The notes under the pieces are model-generated. The model did not search any database. It saw only the letters and a program-made list of their open reading frames with translations, and was not told the origin of the DNA. DNA of 64,000 nt from Candidatus Fusicatenibacter intestinigallinarum (GTDB lineage Bacteria > Bacillota > Clostridia > Lachnospirales > Lachnospiraceae). Both the position numbers and the translations under genes were made by a program. Shown one piece after another: positions 19,174 to 27,252 of this stretch; the first letter of the stretch is position 1; each line of letters starts with the position of its first letter. The stretch lies in contig DWWU01000021.1 in NCBI GenBank assembly GCA_019119555.1, positions 54,066 to 118,065 on the forward strand, in the 5' to 3' direction.

Positions 19174-19215
19174 CATTTCCTCCTTCTGACGCACGCGCTG
19201 CGTCCTTTCATCGGG

Positions 19216-19272
19216 CTCTCCCGGCATCCCGTCATTGAAAATCGCTTCGCGATGGGACGGTTTACGGGAGAG
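19216..19272. repeat. Module-B hairpin of the intergenic repeat family
   Basis: The core TTGAAAATCGCTTCGCGATG is shared with other copies. Here the arms are CCCGTC/GACGG with an extra outer stem CTCTCCCG/CGGGAGAG. It overlaps the region just upstream of the ttcA-like gene. Confidence 0.75.
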
Positions 19273-19324
19273 CGTATGACTTATTATAAGGGAAGCGGCG
19301 AAATTTGTAAATGCCGAAGAGGGC

Positions 19325-19354
19325 TTGTCAATCTGTTTTCCTTTTTGCTATAAT
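19325..19354 (+). promoter_or_regulatory. Sigma-A promoter for dtd and the pseudouridine synthase
   Basis: TTGTCA (19325-19330), an 18-bp spacer and TATAAT (19349-19354). The repeat copy at 19,368-19,439 would lie in the 5' untranslated RNA. Confidence 0.75.
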
Positions 19355-19367
19355 TGACCGTAAATGG

Positions 19368-19439
19368 GCAACAGCTCAGCCAGCTTGAACTGTTGCGGCA
19401 TTTGTCCATTGAAAATCGTTTCGCGATGGGCCGGATGCC
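19368..19439. repeat. Modules A and B of the intergenic repeat family
   Basis: GCAACAG (19368-19374) pairs with CTGTTGC (19390-19396); both arms differ from the common GTAACAG/CTGTTAC in a compensating way. Module B follows at 19397-19439, beginning GGCAT and ending GGGCCGGATGCC. Confidence 0.85.
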
Positions 19440-19524
19440 CGCAGGGCAGCGTTTGACAAATAACCGGCGGGAAAGCGGACCGGCGAAACATTATTACGTA
19501 CTGGAAAGGGAAGGAGAAAGAAAA

Positions 19525-19965
19525 GTGAAATTTGTTATACAGCGCGTCACTGAGGCATCTGTGGAAGTGGAACAGCGGATTGTTGGAAAAATCGGCAAGG
19601 GATATCTGGTGCTGATCGGAGTCGGTCAGGGGGATACAGAGGAAACTGCAGACCGGTATCTGAAAAAGCTTCTTGGTCTTCGTATTTTTGAGGATGAGAA
19701 CGGGAAGACAAATCTTTCGCTGAAAGATGTGGGAGGAGAACTCCTTCTCGTCTCTCAGTTTACGCTCTACGCCAGCTGCCGGAAAGGAAACCGGCCCAGC
19801 TTTACCGATGCCGGAGATCCTGAAACTGCTGAACGTCTGTATCAGTATATCATCCGCTGTGCCAGAGAGCAGGTTCCGGTGGTTGAAACAGGTATCTTCG
19901 GAGCGGAGATGAAGGTTTCTCTTGTAAATGATGGGCCGTTTACCGTTATCCTGGAGGATCTGTAG
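19525..19965 (+). CDS. dtd: D-aminoacyl-tRNA deacylase
   Basis: Hydrolyses D-aminoacyl-tRNAs, and Gly mischarged on tRNA(Ala), to protect translation. The 146-residue protein has the two family motifs: [17 protein letters not shown] with the catalytic Thr region, and the Gly-cisPro motif in [16 protein letters not shown] 19525 lies 8 nt after AAGGAG. The stop is one nucleotide before the ATG of the next gene, so the two are co-transcribed. In-frame sequence upstream to 19,354 lies over the repeat element and is not coding. Confidence 0.95.
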   Translation: MKFVIQRVTEASVEVEQRIVGKIGKGYLVLIGVGQGDTEETADRYLKKLLGLRIFEDENGKTNLSLKDVGGELLLVSQFTLYASCRKGNRPSFTDAGDPETAERLYQYIIRCAREQVPVVETGIFGAEMKVSLVNDGPFTVILEDL

Positions 19966-19966
19966 A

Positions 19967-20854
19967 ATGCGCATACTGGAATACTGCGCGGACAGAGCAG
20001 ATGAAGGGATCCGACTGGAGCTCGTCCTGAAGCGGAGGCTGCAACTGACTGACCGGCAGATCCGGCAGCTGAAATATCTTCCCATGGGGATTACAGTCAA
20101 CAGTATGCAGCAGAGAACAACCTACTGTGTGTGCCGCGGCGACAGAATCCGGATTGCCTTCTCAGACAGAAAGAGGAGAGTGGGACATCTGCTTCCGGCG
20201 GAAAAGGCGCTCAGGATTCTGTATGAAGATGAGGATCTTCTGGTGATCGACAAAATGGCAGGAGAAATCTGTCATCCGGCGCACGGCCATTATCAGGATA
20301 CCCTCGCCAATCAGGTGGCCGCCTATCTGGAGAAAAAAGACGAGGATCCTGCGCTGATTCGCTGTATCGGCCGGTTGGATAAGGATACCTCAGGGACTCT
20401 GCTGTTTGCAAAAAACCAGCTGGCTGCCGGACGACTGGCTGTACAGAGAGAGGAAGGAATCCTTTACAAGGAATACCTGGCGCTGGCAAACGGAGTGTTT
20501 GCCCCGGAAGCGTATCGCGGGGAAATCCGACTGCCTATCGGGCCTGTTCCCGGAAGTCTGATGAAAATGCAGACCACGCCGGAAGGCAAACCTGCCGTGA
20601 CAAATTATCAGGTATTATGTTCCGACGGACGGTGTTCGCTGGTATTGTGCCGGATCCGGACGGGACGTACGCACCAGATCCGCGTTCATATGGCGGCAGT
20701 GGGGCATCCGCTGCTGGGAGATCCGATTTATGGAAACGATACGGTAATTTCTTCTTCCCGGACAGCGCTCCACGCCTGGAGGCTCTCCCTGCGGCAGCCG
20801 GTGACAGGAGAAGAGTTGTCCATCGAAAGTTTCCGGCCCGCTATGTTTTCCTGA
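19967..20854 (+). CDS. RluA-family pseudouridine synthase
   Basis: Isomerises uridine to pseudouridine in rRNA or tRNA. The catalytic motif GRLDKDTSGTLLFAKN contains the essential Asp; RIRTGRTHQIRVHMAAVGHPLLGDPIYG is the second family hallmark. The 295-residue protein also has an S4-like N-terminal segment (RLELVLKRRLQLTDRQIRQLKYL). GGAGG at 19,953 overlaps the end of dtd. The target site cannot be assigned. Confidence 0.92.
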   Translation: MRILEYCADRADEGIRLELVLKRRLQLTDRQIRQLKYLPMGITVNSMQQRTTYCVCRGDRIRIAFSDRKRRVGHLLPAEKALRILYEDEDLLVIDKMAGEICHPAHGHYQDTLANQVAAYLEKKDEDPALIRCIGRLDKDTSGTLLFAKNQLAAGRLAVQREEGILYKEYLALANGVFAPEAYRGEIRLPIGPVPGSLMKMQTTPEGKPAVTNYQVLCSDGRCSLVLCRIRTGRTHQIRVHMAAVGHPLLGDPIYGNDTVISSSRTALHAWRLSLRQPVTGEELSIESFRPAMFS

Positions 20855-20860
20855 GAAAGA

Positions 20861-20962
20861 CATCCGGTCATTGAAAATCGCTTCGCGGTGGGCGGATGCC
20901 CGCAGGCTCTGCGTTTTCATACGGTCTGTGCAGTAAATGCACAGACCTGGCTGAACTGTAAC
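20861..20962. repeat. Modules B and C of the intergenic repeat family
   Basis: B: CATCCG ... CGGATG around the ATCGCTTCGCG core (20861-20899). C: GGTCTGTGCA, loop GTAAA, TGCACAGACC (20923-20947). It ends with CTGAACTGTAAC at 20951-20962. Module A is missing. It follows the pseudouridine synthase stop closely. Confidence 0.85.
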
Positions 20963-21092
20963 AAAATATATTGTAAATGTGCGGAATAGAAAAAAATAAG
21001 TTTGCATAAAAATATTATGTAAAGTAAATCAATGTGGGTACATCTGAAAAATATCTGTCCGGTGAGTTTCCCTGTGATTCCTGACGAAGCTT

Positions 21093-22157
21093 TTATTCTT
21101 CTCTGAGCTTTACTGCGCTTGCCGCCTTGCGGCGCCTTGCATCGTCAATCGCGGCATAGTGCTTTTTCGTTGTATTTACATCTTTGTGACCCAGTACATC
21201 CGCGACGAGGTAGATATCGCCGGTTTCCTGATAAAGCGTTGTTCCGTAAGTGCTGCGGAGCTTATGGGGGGTGATCTTTTTTGTCGTTGTCACCTGGGAT
21301 GCATACTTCTTTACGAGATTTTCCACGGTCTTTACATTGATCCGTTTTCTCTGAGAGGAATAGAAGAGGGCATGTTCATGTCCGGACAGAGGTTCGATTT
21401 TTTCACGTACTTCCATATAGCTGCGCAGCGCTTTTTCCACCTCTCTGCCAAAATAGACGATCATCTCATTTCCGCCTTTTCGAAGAACCTTGATGCCGTT
21501 ATTCTTGAAATCCACGTCCTCAACATCCAGGCCGACGCACTCGGACACCCGAATTCCGGTGCCAAGCAGGAGAGTGATGATTGCAAGATCGCGTTCCTTT
21601 GTCTTTTCATAGTATGCTTTCTGGTGGGGCGTCAGCCCTTCGCCGCAGCTTTCCACGAAATCCAGAAGCCTGGCCACTTCATCCGGGTCCAGACGGATAA
21701 TTTCTTTTTCATGAAGTTTCGGCATGTCCACAAGCAGGGTAGGATTGGTCTGAATCATTTCCTTTTTGAAAAAGTAGGAATAAAAGGTGCGGAGACTGGA
21801 CAGTTTTCGTTTCAGCCCCTTTTCACCGTTTGTGGTGTATTCATCCCTGGAATCCTTGTAAGCCTTCAGATATTCGATATATTCTTCAATGTCAAGAGCA
21901 GTGATGGAATCCAACACGTCAAGCGTCAGATCGTCCACAGTGCAGTTCTGAAACACCGGATTTTCCATGAGGAGAAACTGAAAGAAGATTCTCAGATCAT
22001 AGGCGTATTTAATTCGGGTGCTTGTGGATGTGGTGGTGCTGACGGCGCGGAAAAAATCATTGGCAAAAGCAGGAAGTGATTTCAGAACTTCACGGAGCTT
22101 CAGCGTATTTTCCATGTCAGTCTGTTCATGGTAAGTCATTTTCGAATTTTTTCCCAT
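21093..22157 (-). CDS. Tyrosine recombinase (XerC/XerD-like)
   Basis: A 354-residue site-specific recombinase. The SAM-like core-binding domain spans about 15-125. The catalytic domain shows Arg in LLLGTGIRVSECVGL, His-x-x-Arg in TPHKLRSTYGTTL, His in LGHKDVNTTKKHY and the nucleophile Tyr in that last motif. AAAGGAG lies 5 nt ahead of ATG 22157. No phage genes flank it, so it could be the chromosomal resolvase or a small element integrase. A 14-6-14 inverted repeat 231 bp upstream of the gene is a candidate target. Confidence 0.92.
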   Translation of the reverse strand: MGKNSKMTYHEQTDMENTLKLREVLKSLPAFANDFFRAVSTTTSTSTRIKYAYDLRIFFQFLLMENPVFQNCTVDDLTLDVLDSITALDIEEYIEYLKAYKDSRDEYTTNGEKGLKRKLSSLRTFYSYFFKKEMIQTNPTLLVDMPKLHEKEIIRLDPDEVARLLDFVESCGEGLTPHQKAYYEKTKERDLAIITLLLGTGIRVSECVGLDVEDVDFKNNGIKVLRKGGNEMIVYFGREVEKALRSYMEVREKIEPLSGHEHALFYSSQRKRINVKTVENLVKKYASQVTTTKKITPHKLRSTYGTTLYQETGDIYLVADVLGHKDVNTTKKHYAAIDDARRRKAASAVKLREE

Positions 22158-22190
22158 ATTGGCTCCTTTCCATTTGTCTGAACGATACAT

Positions 22191-22668
22191 TGATCCGTCC
22201 GTGTTCCATATATCTGCGTCAGGAGATTCTCCGGATACATCGCATACAGCGGCAAACAGCAGAACAAAACCGGAAATTTCCTGCCGGTAAAAGAATCTCT
22301 GAATAATAAACAGCAGAATTACTGAAAAATCAAAAATAAATAATTCCTGCCAAAAACGCCGGAAAACGGCTCTAAGAAGAGAGTTTCAACTATTCGGAAA
22401 ACACAGGTTTTTCGAATAGTTAGGCGTAATTCCCGCCAGACACGCCCGAATCTGTCCGTCTTTCCGGATTTTGATGCTTCTGATATTTTCTGCATTTTTT
22501 CTGTTTTTTTTATGATTTTTTATTTTACCGTTTCTTCCGTTTACTCTTTTGGCAAAACTTTTCTCACAGAAGAAAGTGAGAAAAACGGGAACTTTTTGCT
22601 CAAAGACAGGCCGGCTGCCGGTTTATCAGCAGCCGACGAAGAGCGAAAATTTACTGGTATCTGTCATA
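22191..22668. other. AT-rich gene-free interval beside the recombinase
   Basis: No coding region is seen. It holds the inverted repeat at 22,388-22,421, a T-rich tract at about 22,490-22,560, a 9-bp hairpin TTTTCTCAC/GTGAGAAAA at 22,559-22,584 and a GGCTGC/GCAGCC hairpin at about 22,615-22,635. Confidence 0.7.
22388..22421. repeat. 14-bp inverted repeat with a 6-bp centre (candidate recombination core site)
   Basis: Left arm AACTATTCGGAAAA, centre CACAGG, right arm TTTTTCGAATAGTT. The arms pair fully apart from one G-T. Neither strand has a T-run after the hairpin, so it is not an ordinary terminator. The arm-spacer-arm geometry is that of tyrosine recombinase core sites. Confidence 0.55.
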
Positions 22669-23082
22669 CTATCTGCGAATGACTTTTCTCATGGCTGAGC
22701 CGCAGAATTCGTGAGGAACTGTTTTAAACCCTCTTTTCGCGTAAAATGGTTCCTTTCCTTTCTCTGCGATCAGCTGTATACTGGAACGTCCTCCCACAGG
22801 CGTTTCTCTTTCCACATATTCGATGAGCATCTGAAAGATTCTGCTGCCGATTCCCATCCGCTGAACATCAGGCTGCACCACAAGATCCACAATCATGAAG
22901 TACATTCCGTCGCCGATCAGTCTCCCCATTCCAACCGTCTGATTGTCTTTTTCCGCAGTTACCGTATATAGAGTGTTTGTAAGTGACTTTTCCGTCTGGG
23001 TTTCTGAAAAATTGATCCATCCGACGCTTTCTCTGAGTCTGCAGTAATCTTCACAGCATAAGGCATTTTCTTGATAGGTCAT
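22669..23082 (-). CDS. GNAT-family N-acetyltransferase
   Basis: A 137-residue acetyltransferase. VVQPDVQRMGIGSRIFQMLIEY is the acetyl-CoA binding motif, and EPFYAKRGFKTVP is the usual C-terminal segment. The substrate is unknown. The upstream 23-bp block containing the ribosome site GAAGGAGAA is tandemly duplicated, giving two copies of the site; only the copy next to ATG 23082 is well placed. Confidence 0.88.
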   Translation of the reverse strand: MTYQENALCCEDYCRLRESVGWINFSETQTEKSLTNTLYTVTAEKDNQTVGMGRLIGDGMYFMIVDLVVQPDVQRMGIGSRIFQMLIEYVERETPVGGRSSIQLIAEKGKEPFYAKRGFKTVPHEFCGSAMRKVIRR

Positions 23083-23127
23083 AATATATTTCTCCTTCGT
23101 CTTCTAATATATTTCTCCTTCGTCTTC
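23082..23127. repeat. Tandem duplication of a 23-bp ribosome-site block
   Basis: TAATATATTTCTCCTTCGTCTTC occurs twice without a gap (23,082-23,104 and 23,105-23,127), read on the plus strand. On the minus strand each unit contains GAAGGAGAA upstream of the GNAT gene. Confidence 0.9.
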
Positions 23128-23205
23128 TCCGGGCATCACGACATCCGGACGAATGGTTCCCGATTCTGTTTCCTGCAGGCATGGTGCAGAATCGGAAGAT
23201 GTATG

Positions 23206-23883
23206 TCAGCTCATAAAGCGAAGCACGCCGATTACCTTTCCGAGGATCTGCAGGTCGCCCTCCACAATAATCGGCTCCATATAGTCGTTTTCCGGCTGCA
23301 GCCGATAAAAACCATCTTCTCTGTAAAAGGTTTTCACTGTGGCGGAATCCTCAAGAAGCGCAACGACCATTTCCCCGTTGCTGGCGGTTCCCTGCTGTTC
23401 CACAAGAACGTAGTCTCCATTCAGAATTCCCGCATTTACCATACTTTCCCCCTGCACTTTCAGAAGAAAGGTTTCTGCATTGGGCAGACGGTCCAGCGGC
23501 ATCGGAAAATAGCCGTCGATGTGCTCTACGGCGAGCAGCGGTTCTCCGGCTGCAACTTTTCCGATCAGTGGAACCTGCACAATGTACGGCTCCGATGCAG
23601 TTTCATTCTCGGCAACCTTCTGAATGCTCTGAATTGCATCCAGCCGTCCGGTGCGGAAATCTTTGTCACAGATTTCGATGGCCCGGGGTTTTGTCGCGTC
23701 CCGTTTAATATATCCCTTCTTTTCCAGGGATTCCAGATGTGCGTGAACCGATGAGGTCGATTTCAGATGCACCGCCTCACAGATCTCGCGGACCGACGGC
23801 GGAAAGCCACGCGTCAGTATTTCATTTTTCAGATATGATAAAATTTCTTCCTGTTTCTTGCTTAATGTATGATGATCTGCCAT
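23206..23883 (-). CDS. lexA: SOS repressor LexA
   Basis: Represses DNA-damage genes and cleaves itself when stimulated by RecA. The 225-residue protein has an N-terminal winged helix (FPPSVREICEAVHLKSTSSVHAHL), the Ala112-Gly113 cleavage site in VAAGEP, the nucleophile Ser147 in GESMVNAG and Lys184 in DSATVKTF. AGGAGGGCC precedes ATG 23883. It is divergent from a LysM gene whose promoter carries several LexA boxes, the same layout as lexA-yneA in Bacillus. Confidence 0.97.
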   Translation of the reverse strand: MADHHTLSKKQEEILSYLKNEILTRGFPPSVREICEAVHLKSTSSVHAHLESLEKKGYIKRDATKPRAIEICDKDFRTGRLDAIQSIQKVAENETASEPYIVQVPLIGKVAAGEPLLAVEHIDGYFPMPLDRLPNAETFLLKVQGESMVNAGILNGDYVLVEQQGTASNGEMVVALLEDSATVKTFYREDGFYRLQPENDYMEPIIVEGDLQILGKVIGVLRFMS

Positions 23884-23961
23884 ATTCCTGGCCCTCCTGT
23901 GTAATTATTCTGTTCTGTCAGCCGCAGCCGCCGAAAATTCCAAAATGTAAATTTCAAAACA

Positions 23962-23991
23962 GGCAACCGCTCAGCTGTCTGAATTGTTGCC
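23962..23991. repeat. Degenerate module-A palindrome in the lexA leader
   Basis: GGCAAC and TCAG pair with CTGA and GTTGCC; the centre is partly mismatched. It lies between the predicted lexA promoter and the lexA start, so it would be transcribed. Confidence 0.6.
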
Positions 23992-24030
23992 CGACACATG
24001 AATACAAATATACTTATACTTATTTTAATT

Positions 24031-24059
24031 ATTATAACATAGGGATATTTTAAAGGCAA
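24031..24059 (-). promoter_or_regulatory. Predicted lexA promoter
   Basis: On the minus strand: TTGCCT (24059-24054), a 17-bp spacer and TATAAT (24036-24031). A LexA-box-like GAAAATTTGTTC at 24,071-24,082 is just upstream. Confidence 0.65.
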
Positions 24060-24070
24060 ACATATTTTCC

Positions 24071-24157
24071 GAAAATTTGTTCGGGTTTTCTATTGACAAA
24101 CATTTGTTCTGGTACTATAATAACAGCATGGAGAACAAATGTTCTGAACAAATGTTC
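24071..24157 (+). promoter_or_regulatory. SOS promoter with a cluster of LexA boxes
   Basis: The promoter is TTGACA (24093-24098), 17 bp, TATAAT (24116-24121). Two perfect LexA boxes GAACAAATGTTC lie at 24,133-24,144 and 24,146-24,157, over and after the start of transcription. AAACATTTGTTC (24,099-24,110) sits in the spacer with one half-site mismatch, and GAAAATTTGTTC (24,071-24,082) is further upstream. Together they should give tight SOS control of the LysM gene and probably of lexA. Confidence 0.9.
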
Positions 24158-24269
24158 AGAATCCACAATACAAAAGAAGGTTGTCGTCCCGGCGGAAGAA
24201 AATCCGGAGGTTCTGCAGTAAGATACAGACGCCGAATACGCGGGATGATACAGATTGGGAGGTACATTT

Positions 24270-24641
24270 ATGAAAAAGAATCGTACAAAATCAAAACGCT
24301 CTTCTGCTTCTGTCTCCAGGCAGCGCAGGCAGAAAAAGTATACTGCTCTCCTGCTGCTTCTCCTGATCCTCGGGATTCCTGGCACCGTCCTGCTCTCCAC
24401 CCGTGTACAGGCACGGGCGGAAGAACGCCCGAAAGAGCCGACCTATAAATATTACACAAGCATTCAGGTAAGGAGCGGCGATACTCTCTGGGAGATTGCC
24501 GAAAAATATCGTACAGAAGAATACGAAGACATTCCAAGCTATATCGAAGAGGTGAAAGAAATCAACCACCTTACTTCAAGTCAGATAACCGATGGCATGT
24601 ACCTGTGTATCCCGTATTACACGACAGAGTACAAAGCCTGA
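24270..24641 (+). CDS. SOS-controlled LysM membrane protein, YneA-like cell division inhibitor
   Basis: A 123-residue protein with a very basic N-terminus (KKNRTKSKRSS), one membrane helix (about 29-48, LLLLLLILGIPGTVLL) and an outside LysM domain (SIQVRSGDTLWEIAEKY to MYLCIPYY). This is the architecture of YneA, which delays division during SOS in Bacillus. The position opposite lexA and the multiple LexA boxes support that role. GGGAGG precedes ATG 24270. The function is inferred from context and domains, not proven by close identity. Confidence 0.82.
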   Translation: MKKNRTKSKRSSASVSRQRRQKKYTALLLLLLILGIPGTVLLSTRVQARAEERPKEPTYKYYTSIQVRSGDTLWEIAEKYRTEEYEDIPSYIEEVKEINHLTSSQITDGMYLCIPYYTTEYKA

Positions 24642-24643
24642 CG

Positions 24644-24689
24644 AAAATGGGACGATTCCTCTGCCACATATTTCGGATCGTCCCATTTT
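24644..24689 (+). terminator. Intrinsic terminator after the LysM gene
   Basis: AAAATGGGACGAT (24644-24656) pairs with ATCGTCCCATTTT (24677-24689), followed by TGTCTCTCTT. The A-rich left arm suggests it also ends the convergent alarmone synthetase gene. Confidence 0.88.
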
Positions 24690-24714
24690 GTCTCTCTTAT
24701 TCTGTTTTCTCTTT

Positions 24715-25530
24715 TCATTCCCCGTCGGGCCGCTGCGTGTAGTCTGCCGCTATGTTTTCTTCCCGGATATTCTGTTCGGTCATCCGGCGGAAATATGAGC
24801 TCATTTCATCTGCCATGCCGGAAAGGCGATTCAGCAGAGTGGAAAAATCTTTCAGCATCACATTGTTTTTATTGTAAGGATAAACAATATCGTGATCCAC
24901 TTCACTCCAGCCCTCTTCAAACAGAGTTCGTCCCTGGATCTCCACATAATATCCCTTATATTTTATGATATAGTGAAGCGACCGATAAATGCCGTCCGAA
25001 CGGATTTCAATCAGTTTTTCATCATAGATCCTGCTGTCTCCCGCCCGTTTGTAGACTTTCGGGCGTTCCGCTATATAATAGTGATTCTCATCGGGATCAT
25101 AATCCTCCAGGCGGTCCCGGATATACAGCTCCGGATTGTTTTCAAAAACGGACGTAATATACGAATGAAAGTGAATCCAGTCCTCCCGATACAGAAACAG
25201 CACACGAATTCCGATCAGATCCGTCAGATACTTATAGAAATTCGTATGATCGATTCTGCTGTATTTCTGGTATTCTTCCCTGCGTTTCCGGATAATTTTT
25301 TCCAGAAGATGCCCCGGCTCTTTTGTGCGATAGCGGTAAGAGTGAATACCCGCTTTTTCAATATCATACAGATAATCATCGACAAAATCCTTGCTCACTT
25401 CACGGAGTCTCGGTTCGAGATGACAATAACTTTCATAAATATTCTCCAGTTCTTCCCAGGTGAGTTTTGCCTCCGCCAGATCCCGGTTATCCAAATTATA
25501 CTTTTCGAAAAATTCCTGTTTGTCTATCAT
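24715..25530 (-). CDS. RelA/SpoT-domain (p)ppGpp synthetase, small type
   Basis: A 271-residue protein with a single nucleotidyltransferase domain: YKYLTDLIGIRVLFL, the YRSLHYIIKYKGYYVEIQGRT motif and EEGWSEVDHDIVYP. There is no HD hydrolase and no TGS or ACT domain, so it should make alarmones only, as small alarmone synthetases do. An N-terminal helical extension (about 1-85) and a charged C-terminal tail are longer than in RelQ or RelP. AAAGGAGAAGAGG lies ahead of ATG 25530. Confidence 0.85.
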   Translation of the reverse strand: MIDKQEFFEKYNLDNRDLAEAKLTWEELENIYESYCHLEPRLREVSKDFVDDYLYDIEKAGIHSYRYRTKEPGHLLEKIIRKRREEYQKYSRIDHTNFYKYLTDLIGIRVLFLYREDWIHFHSYITSVFENNPELYIRDRLEDYDPDENHYYIAERPKVYKRAGDSRIYDEKLIEIRSDGIYRSLHYIIKYKGYYVEIQGRTLFEEGWSEVDHDIVYPYNKNNVMLKDFSTLLNRLSGMADEMSSYFRRMTEQNIREENIAADYTQRPDGE

Positions 25531-25693
25531 TGGCCTCTTCTCCTTTGATTCTGCTGACCCTGCCTGCCCTTCTGTGCCGGCATTCGGCCGAGTCTGAAGC
25601 AAGTTTCAGACATCCTTTAGTTTATCATAAATACCTGTTTTTTTCATCAAAAATTTCCATCGGTTTCTACCGGCATCTTTCCGTCCATAAGAT

Positions 25694-26926
25694 TCAACTG
25701 TCTGAACTGGTGTCGGAAGCAGGTTCCGGGGTTCTCTGTTCACAGGACTGTCTCTCTACAGCTTTCTCCTGAACCGTGATCGTCCCCTTTGTTTTGCAGA
25801 GAGTTCCGGTGATTTCTGTAGTGACAGAACTGTCAATCACCTGAATCTGCTCCTTTTTCAGCTTTTCCTGATACTGCTCAAAACGCTGCTCTGCCAGCGT
25901 CCTGGCTTCCTCACGGGTATATTCCTTTTGTTCAGTGATATAAGGCAGAGATTTCTGATAGCCGACGGACAGCGGGAGAACGAAATTTTCGGTCAGATGA
26001 ACCTGCCAGAGTCTGGTTTCTGAGTCCGCAGATGGATTCTGCTCCCAGGGAGAGAAACTTTCCAGACGGTAGTTTCCGATCTGAAGAAACGGAAAGGAAA
26101 TTCCCTCCTCCCCGTAATGGCGTTCTTCGTAAGCCAGCGGAAATTCATCATAATAATACCATTCTGTCTCAATCAGTATATCCGCATCTGCAGGCACATA
26201 CCGATAGCCGATCACTTCCTGACTGTCATTCTTTATCTCGATCTCTCCGCTGACCAGGATCTCTCCCTTTTTGCACGGTGCGCCCGGAAGAACAAGCGGT
26301 GTGCCTGACCGGGTGATGATGGATGCGACGATGCCATCCTTCGCGGCAATGAGGTGAGAGGGCTCTGTCGGTGTCTCCTCTGCCACGTAACCGTCCACAT
26401 TCTCCTTGATTTCCAGTATCAGCTGTGTTCCCTCAATCTTTGCAGACACCCAGGTGATATTTGGAAACTCTTCCCGCAGCATTGCAGCGATCTCACTGCA
26501 GTTCAGCCGGGATTTCAGAATTCCGTGTGTGATTCCCTTCCTTTCCAGAAATGAGAGGATGGATCCGGTACTGTTGGCATAGTTTCCGGAAACATGTATA
26601 TTCCACACGAAAAGCGACAGCACAAACAACAGACAGAAACTGAGCAGGATGCCTGCGAAAAATGCCTTACGTTTTCTGTTGCGGTGGAGAAAAAAGGGAA
26701 GGCCGTATTTCCCGAGAATTCTGATTTTTGAACTGCTTTTGCAGCAAAGAGTGTGCAACCGGAAGAAGTCTGCAGTAGAAAGGTACATCTCATAAAACCC
26801 ATTCCGGCTGATCAGCCCCCAGAGAAGAATCTGATTGTGGGCGCAAAGATTCAAAAAGCGTTCCGGATCCCGGCTGACCAGCCGGATGTGAACATATCCT
26901 TTCAGATAACGAATCAGCCGGTTCAT
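25694..26926 (-). CDS. yqfD: Sporulation protein YqfD
   Basis: A 410-residue membrane-anchored protein of the mother-cell sporulation programme. The N-terminus (GYVHIRLVSRDPERFLNLCAHN) is typical; one membrane helix follows at about 87-110 (FFAGILLSFCLLFVLSLFVW). The outer part has the family segment ITWVSAKIEGTQLILEIKEN. The C-terminal 25 residues are rich in Glu, Pro and Ser and look like a divergent tail. It lies 12 nt after yqfC, as in other spore formers. Confidence 0.92.
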   Translation of the reverse strand: MNRLIRYLKGYVHIRLVSRDPERFLNLCAHNQILLWGLISRNGFYEMYLSTADFFRLHTLCCKSSSKIRILGKYGLPFFLHRNRKRKAFFAGILLSFCLLFVLSLFVWNIHVSGNYANSTGSILSFLERKGITHGILKSRLNCSEIAAMLREEFPNITWVSAKIEGTQLILEIKENVDGYVAEETPTEPSHLIAAKDGIVASIITRSGTPLVLPGAPCKKGEILVSGEIEIKNDSQEVIGYRYVPADADILIETEWYYYDEFPLAYEERHYGEEGISFPFLQIGNYRLESFSPWEQNPSADSETRLWQVHLTENFVLPLSVGYQKSLPYITEQKEYTREEARTLAEQRFEQYQEKLKKEQIQVIDSSVTTEITGTLCKTKGTITVQEKAVERQSCEQRTPEPASDTSSDS

Positions 26927-26938
26927 ACGATGCCTCCT

Positions 26939-27223
26939 TTAAGATTCGAATGTAATCGTCTGCATCTGACCGGTAATTTTCATTTCTTCTCCGGAGTAAT
27001 AAGCAATCGTCAGACGGCTGCCCTCAATTCTCACCCGGCCTTTTCGTGTCAGGATCCGGATACAGCACGGTTCATAGGTGAGAATCTTCTGATAATTTTC
27101 CACATACAATTCTCGTCCGCCGAAAAAGGTGAGAACGGCTTCACGGTAAGACAGATCCGCCGGTATCTGCATTGCTGAAAGAAGCGCAGGCACAGGAGAA
27201 TTCAGTTTTTTCTTTTTTCTCAC
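26939..27223 (-). CDS. yqfC: Sporulation protein YqfC (YabP/YqfC family)
   Basis: A 94-residue protein of the YabP/YqfC family. It has a basic N-terminus and the beta-rich core (ELYVENYQKILTYEPCCIRILTRKGRVRIEG, in two overlapping strands). The start codon is GTG 27223, preceded by GAGGAGAG. It is co-transcribed with yqfD. A sigma-E-like promoter lies upstream at 27,253-27,279. Confidence 0.9.
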   Translation of the reverse strand: MRKKKKLNSPVPALLSAMQIPADLSYREAVLTFFGGRELYVENYQKILTYEPCCIRILTRKGRVRIEGSRLTIAYYSGEEMKITGQMQTITFES

Positions 27224-27252
27224 AGACTCTCCTCTTTCCCGCTTTATTGTCT

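Noticed and set aside
21093..22190. Prophage or integrative element around the tyrosine recombinase
   Set aside because: Neighbouring genes (pseudouridine synthase, GNAT, lexA) are chromosomal and no phage or conjugation genes are seen.
22388..22421. Inverted repeat as a transcription terminator
   Set aside because: No T-run follows on either strand and it does not sit directly at a gene end.
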